A stretch of 64,000 nucleotides of DNA from Dongia_B soli (lineage in GTDB: Bacteria > Pseudomonadota > Alphaproteobacteria > Dongiales > Dongiaceae), in NCBI RefSeq assembly GCF_034044715.1, contig NZ_JAXCLW010000011.1, positions 57,921 through 121,920 of the forward strand, written 5' to 3'. Position numbers and translations under genes: made by a program. This document shows positions 60,463 through 64,000 of the stretch, piece by piece; the stretch's first letter is position 1; the number at the start of each line of letters is the position of its first letter. Below the pieces are notes generated by a model. That model was not told the origin of the DNA and did no database searches. It worked only from the letters and a program-made list of their open reading frames with translations.

Positions 60463-61509
60463 TCAGCGCCAGCCGACGCGGTCCATCAGTTCCACGGCTT
60501 CCGGATTGTTCTTGCCAAGGGCCGAGACATGCAGGCTGTCGGCTTTGAAGGTTCCCCAGCTCGCGACGATATCCGCCGGCTTCACATCCGGCCGGGCAGG
60601 GAATTCGAAATTCACGTCGGTCAGCAGGCGCTGGACTTCAGGGCTGATCATGAATTCGAGGAACTTAATGGCATTCTCTTTATGCGGCGCATAGACGGTG
60701 ACGCCGGCACCCGAGACATTGATATGGGTGCCGCGATCCTGCTGGTTCGGAAAGAACACGCCAATATGCGCAAGCGATTTCTTGAGCTGTTCATCGTTAC
60801 CGGCGAGCAGCCGCGCGAAATAATAGGTGTTGCTGATGGCGACCGTGCCTTCACCGGCGGCTAGCGCCTTGATCTGCTCGATATCGCCGCCTTGCGGTTT
60901 GCGGGCGAAATTCTCGACCAGGCCCTTGGCCCAGGCTTCGGTCTTTTCCTCGCCGATACTGTCGATCATCGCGGCGACCAGCGATTGGTTATAAATGTTG
61001 TTGGAGGAGCGGACGAGAATCTGGCCCTGCCATTTCGGATCGGCAAGCGCCTCATAGGTCGAGAGCTCACTCGGCTTCACTTTCTTCTTGTCATAGATGA
61101 TGACGCGGGCGCGGGTGGAGAACGCATACCAGCGGCCTTGCGGATCGCGCAGATTAGCCGGGACATGCTCTTCCAGCTCCTGGGATTTGATCGGCTGCAG
61201 CAGCTTGTCTTCTTCCGCCCGCCACAGATTACCGGCATCGACCGTGATGAAGAGATCCGCCGGGCTGCTTTCGCCTTCCAGCTTGATGCGCTGGAGCAGT
61301 TCCTCCGCCTTGCCCTGGATGACCTTCACCTGAATGCCGGTCTTTTCGGTGAAGAGCTTATAGATCTGATCGTCCGATGGATAATGACGGGAAGAATAGA
61401 TGTTCACGACCTTCTCCGAATCGTCCGCTTGCGCGGCAGATATCGAGGTCGAACCAATGGCGAGGGCCGCGACGGCGGCGATCTGCAGGAAACGACGGAG
61501 GCGCAGCAT
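60463..61509 (-). CDS. Ferric iron ABC transporter substrate-binding protein
   Basis: A 348-residue periplasmic protein of the FutA/FbpA family that would bind Fe(3+). A signal peptide ends near ISAAQA-DD (about residue 28). The mature protein begins VVNIYSSRHYPSDDQIYKLF. Tyrosines in ISNTYYFARLL and ARVIIYDKKKVKPSELSTYE are in positions that ligate iron in the family. AGGA seven bases before ATG 61509 supports the start. No permease or ATPase gene is adjacent; these must be elsewhere. A Fur-like sequence lies upstream (61679-61702). Confidence 0.88.
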   Translation of the reverse strand: MLRLRRFLQIAAVAALAIGSTSISAAQADDSEKVVNIYSSRHYPSDDQIYKLFTEKTGIQVKVIQGKAEELLQRIKLEGESSPADLFITVDAGNLWRAEEDKLLQPIKSQELEEHVPANLRDPQGRWYAFSTRARVIIYDKKKVKPSELSTYEALADPKWQGQILVRSSNNIYNQSLVAAMIDSIGEEKTEAWAKGLVENFARKPQGGDIEQIKALAAGEGTVAISNTYYFARLLAGNDEQLKKSLAHIGVFFPNQQDRGTHINVSGAGVTVYAPHKENAIKFLEFMISPEVQRLLTDVNFEFPARPDVKPADIVASWGTFKADSLHVSALGKNNPEAVELMDRVGWR

Positions 61510-61678
61510 CTTGCATCCTTTGGTGATGGTTCTGTCAAAGCCGAAGACCAACGGTCTGGCCCCAATGGTCTGGCCGATCACTGCCGGACTATGCGGAGCT
61601 CGTCAGTCCGCAAGCTCTTTCTTCGCCTTATTCGGTAGCGGATCAGCCAGCCGCATATATAGGTTGCAGATGCCGAGA

Positions 61679-61723
61679 TTGCAATTGATAGTTATTCGCA
61701 TCTCGCTCCTGAAACGAGATGCG
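61679..61723 (-). promoter_or_regulatory. Fur-like sequence and 9-bp inverted repeat upstream of the iron-binding protein gene
   Basis: On the minus strand GATGCGAATAACTATCAATT (61702-61683) resembles a degenerate Fur or Irr box, about 170 bases ahead of the gene. CGCATCTCG (61697-61705) and CGAGATGCG (61715-61723) form a perfect inverted repeat with a nine-base loop that shares bases with it. The repeat could instead be a weak terminator for the EF-hand gene. Confidence 0.35.
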
Positions 61724-61760
61724 ATGCTTCCTGACAAGAGTGATCAGCTGAAGGCGGGGA

Positions 61761-62210
61761 TTATTCGTTGTCGCCGCCGGCGACCGCCATGAATTCATCC
61801 TTGGTCACCATGCCGTCCTTATTGGTATCGGCCAGATTAACGACCCGGACACAGAAGACCATATATTCATCCAGGCTGACAAAGCCGTCCTGGTTTTCGT
61901 CGGACAGCTGGAAGCGGCGGGTATAGCGCTTGATGACGTCCTCGCGATCCTGGGGGATGCCATAGACATATTCTTCCAGGCTCAGCTTGCCGTCGTGGTT
62001 TTCGTCCGTGCGCTTGAAGTCCTTGCTCTCGACCCGCTGCATATCGGCGAGCGTGAAACTGCCCCTCTTCTGCTGGTCGAGCCGGTTGAAATAAGCGAGC
62101 GCGGATTGCGTATTGCTGATCTCTTCGGCCTGGGCGGTAGCGGCGAGCAAAGTGGCGCCTGCAACCAGACCGGTGGCAAGAATGGCGAGGCGGCGGGAAA
62201 TGAATGTCAT
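61761..62210 (-). CDS. Secreted EF-hand protein
   Basis: A 149-residue protein with a signal peptide ending near AQA-EE (about residue 28). Three EF-hand loops are visible: DENHDGKLSLEE, DENQDGFVSLDE and DTNKDGMVTKDE. Each has Asp, Asn/Asp, Gly and the final Glu in place to bind calcium. A degenerate fourth hand may precede them (LDQQKRGSFTLADM). It would act in the periplasm or outside the cell. The partner is unknown and its neighbours give no clue. Confidence 0.85.
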   Translation of the reverse strand: MTFISRRLAILATGLVAGATLLAATAQAEEISNTQSALAYFNRLDQQKRGSFTLADMQRVESKDFKRTDENHDGKLSLEEYVYGIPQDREDVIKRYTRRFQLSDENQDGFVSLDEYMVFCVRVVNLADTNKDGMVTKDEFMAVAGGDNE

Positions 62211-62302
62211 GGTCGCTCGGTAGGTGTCTGTTGCGGGGCGGGGGATACCCGGCAGAGGATATCAGTGCATCGCGCATGGGGCGATCACTTCTTCCTTACT
62301 CC

Positions 62303-63343
62303 TCAATCTGCCGCTGTGGCCTGCGGGGGCCCGGCGCGGACCAGTTCATAAAGCGCGACGGCCGCCGCGTTGGAGACGTTGAGGTGACTGATCGGACCGC
62401 TGGTCGGCAGCCGCACCAGCAGGTCGCAATGATCGCGGGTAAGACGCCGCAGACCGGGGCCTTCTGCCCCCAGCACCAGCCCTACTTTGCCGCTCAATTT
62501 GGCACCGGCCAGATCGCTGCGCCCCTCGGCGGCAAGGCCGGCCAGCCAGAAGCCCGCCTCTTTCAGCTGCTCCATGGCACGGGCGAGATTGCCGACCCGC
62601 ACCAGTGGCACCAGTTCCAGGGCGCCGGAAGCGGCCTTGGCCAAGGTACCGGTTTCGGGCGCGGCGTGCCGCTCGGTCAGGATGACGGCAAGGGCGCCGA
62701 AAGCCGCGGCCGAGCGCAGGATCGCACCGACATTATGAGGATCCGTCACCTGATCGAGGATCAGGACCCGGGCATGGTCCTGCGAACCGGCTAGGTCGCA
62801 GATTTCATAAAGGTCGATTTCCGGCAGCGGCGCGACCCGGGCAGCGATGCCTTGATGAACCGCCCCTTCGGGCAGAAGCCGCTCCAGAACCGGGCGGTCG
62901 ATTGGCTCCCAGGGCGGCAGAACGCGCTCGGCGTCTCGGCCGGCCAAGCTCTCATCCACAGGCGTTTCGCCGCTGAGATGCACCAACCGCTGGATGTGGC
63001 GCCGGGGATTGGCCAAAGCGGCCGCCACGGTATGATGGCCGAAAAGCCAATAGGGGTCTTGGGGACCGCCTAGCTGCCGGCTGGCAGGACGAAAATCCTC
63101 ATTCTCCGGATGGCGAGTCGCAGTGCGTGGGGTAGAGCGGGGGCGCTTGGCATCCCGTTCGGCCCGGTAGGCCGCCGCCGGAGATGATTTCGCTCGCCCA
63201 GCCACGGGGGTTTCGTCCCATTGTTCCCTCCGGCCCTTGAAAGCTCCTGGCCCGGACACAAATTTACTTTTGCGATCAGCGGATTGCGGTCCTCTGGGTG
63301 AACGGCCGCCGGATTTGCCGGCCTTCTGCTTGCGCTGCTTCAT
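62303..63343 (-). CDS. rlmB: 23S rRNA 2'-O-ribose methyltransferase RlmB (SpoU family)
   Basis: A 346-residue TrmH/SpoU-family methyltransferase. The N-terminal 100 residues are basic and disordered (KQRKQKAGKSGGR). A substrate-binding domain (YWLFGHHTVAAALANPRR) follows, then the knotted catalytic domain with LDQVTDPHNVGAILRSAAA, LVLGAEGPGLRRLT and LNVSNAAAVALYEL. It would methylate G2251 of 23S rRNA. ATG 63343 begins the basic region with AGG seven bases upstream; a longer frame to 63487 has no support and would overlap the tRNA promoter. It is divergent from the tRNA-tuf cluster. Confidence 0.9.
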   Translation of the reverse strand: MKQRKQKAGKSGGRSPRGPQSADRKSKFVSGPGAFKGRREQWDETPVAGRAKSSPAAAYRAERDAKRPRSTPRTATRHPENEDFRPASRQLGGPQDPYWLFGHHTVAAALANPRRHIQRLVHLSGETPVDESLAGRDAERVLPPWEPIDRPVLERLLPEGAVHQGIAARVAPLPEIDLYEICDLAGSQDHARVLILDQVTDPHNVGAILRSAAAFGALAVILTERHAAPETGTLAKAASGALELVPLVRVGNLARAMEQLKEAGFWLAGLAAEGRSDLAGAKLSGKVGLVLGAEGPGLRRLTRDHCDLLVRLPTSGPISHLNVSNAAAVALYELVRAGPPQATAAD

Positions 63344-63443
63344 GATGGGACCTATTATCTCGCCTACATTGGGCGTTATCGCAAGCTTCCTTCGCGCCGC
63401 CAAAAAAAACGGCGCGAGAGGGAGTTTTTCGTGTGTTTTCAAG

Positions 63444-63471
63444 TTGACACCGGACGGTAAATGCTCATAAG
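63444..63471 (+). promoter_or_regulatory. Promoter of the tRNA-Tyr / tRNA-Gly / tuf transcript
   Basis: A perfect -35 TTGACA (63444-63449), a 16-base spacer and a -10 CATAAG (63466-63471) lie 36 bases before tRNA-Tyr. Strong promoters of this form are usual for stable RNA genes. Confidence 0.65.
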
Positions 63472-63506
63472 TCCGCATCTCCCGCATGGCGGGGTCGGAA
63501 CGGATT

Positions 63507-63592
63507 GGAAGGGTGCCCGAGTGGCTAAAGGGGACGGGCTGTAAACCCGTTGGCGTCAGCCTACGTAGGTTCGAATCCTACCCCTTCCACCA
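63507..63592 (+). tRNA. tRNA-Tyr (GTA)
   Basis: An 86-base tRNA with acceptor stem GGAAGGG/CCCTTCC and encoded CCA (63590-63592). The anticodon stem ACGGG/CCCGT holds the GTA anticodon (63541-63543). The long variable arm and the T arm with GGTTCGAATCC are typical of bacterial tRNA-Tyr. Confidence 0.97.
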
Positions 63593-63757
63593 ACCAGCCC
63601 GAGCGTGGGAGGGCGACAACGTCAGGTGTTCCAAGCCTTTGCAACCATTGGCCCTGGGATATTGGTCGGAAATCGTTGCGTGTGGAGGTCATTCGGCAAT
63701 CGGCACTGCGCTGACGATGGTGAGCGCTGGCACGGTGGCGGGGCCGGCATGAAACGG

Positions 63758-63831
<74 letters not shown>

Positions 63832-63923
63832 AACGCCGATTGCGACGGCCGCCTCTGACGAAGCGGGTTTAGGTATTTAAGTGGCCGAATGGCCTTGAGA
63901 GCTGGTCATAGGATTGGAAGAGC

Positions 63924-64000
63924 ATGGCGAAGGCGAAATTTGAGCGGAACAAGCCGCACTGCAACGTTGGGACGATTGGCCACGTTGACCATGGTAAGAC
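63924..64000 (+). CDS. tuf: Elongation factor Tu, N-terminal end (partial)
   Basis: The gene runs off the right edge after 25 codons. The start MAKAKFERNKPHCNVGTIGH continues VDHGK, the P-loop of EF-Tu (GHVDHGKT). EF-Tu delivers aminoacyl-tRNA to the ribosome. GGAAGAG precedes the ATG. Position after tRNA-Tyr and tRNA-Gly is the common proteobacterial layout, with tRNA-Trp, secE and nusG expected beyond the window. Confidence 0.96.
   Translation, partial: MAKAKFERNKPHCNVGTIGHVDHGK

Overview
The window is 64 kb of ordinary chromosome from an alphaproteobacterium, most likely a Rhodospirillales-like lineage. This is inferred from the divK-pleD pair next to rpmG, a ruvX / pyrB-pyrC' / plsY / dprA / topA / rnr block, an EipB (DUF1849) envelope protein, a DinB with an N-terminal zinc ribbon, tRNA-Tyr and tRNA-Gly just ahead of tuf, and uniformly high-GC coding. 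I see no insertion sequence, integrase, prophage, CRISPR array or rRNA operon.

Layout. 0-5 kb: the end of polyphosphate kinase, exopolyphosphatase, RNase D and AspRS. 5-12 kb: an agmatine deiminase-family protein, a complete sulfate importer (sbp-cysT-cysW-cysA) headed by a cysteine-rich Rrf2 regulator, a D-glycerate dehydrogenase-like enzyme and EipB. 12.6-16.7 kb: a two-oxygenase phosphonate module (TmpA/TmpB-like) with a divergent LysR regulator, then a frameshifted extensin-like gene and a methyltransferase. 16.7-24.5 kb: rpiA-dinB-mak, then divK-pleD, rpmG, a NUDIX hydrolase and an S41 protease. 24.7-38.7 kb: the conserved rnr...topA-dprA-plsY-pyrC'-pyrB...ruvX block, interrupted by a cupin plus alkylation-repair genes and by a CoA-transferase. 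38.9-50.4 kb: an accessory stretch with a Met-rich Spy-like protein, a histamine/dimethylamine-dehydrogenase-like flavoprotein, a flavin reductase, LysR, two MFS transporters, nitronate monooxygenase, a SufR-like regulator, a 5'-nucleotidase and a phytochelatin-synthase-like protease. 50.5-60.4 kb: a polyamine/amino-acid catabolic neighbourhood. 60.4-64 kb: a ferric-iron-binding protein, an EF-hand protein, rlmB, two tRNAs and the start of tuf.

How the genes may work together. In the polyamine region, a putrescine-type and a beta-alanine-type aminotransferase would both use pyruvate and produce alanine. The alanine dehydrogenase between them could return alanine to pyruvate. A PuuA-like ligase offers a gamma-glutamyl route, an APC permease could import substrate, and a PuuR-like XRE-cupin regulator would be the switch. 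The two most biochemically interesting loci are the TmpA/TmpB-like pair and the amine dehydrogenase, whose active-site residues (Gln61, Trp264, Asp355) follow the histamine dehydrogenase pattern rather than that of trimethylamine dehydrogenase. Nothing seen demands a wholly new system. The best leads are residue-level departures from family rules: the agmatine deiminase nucleophile, the PyrC' metal site and the amine dehydrogenase pocket.

Functional calls rest on recognised family motifs and gene context, without database searches. Start codons were chosen from Shine-Dalgarno spacing where visible.
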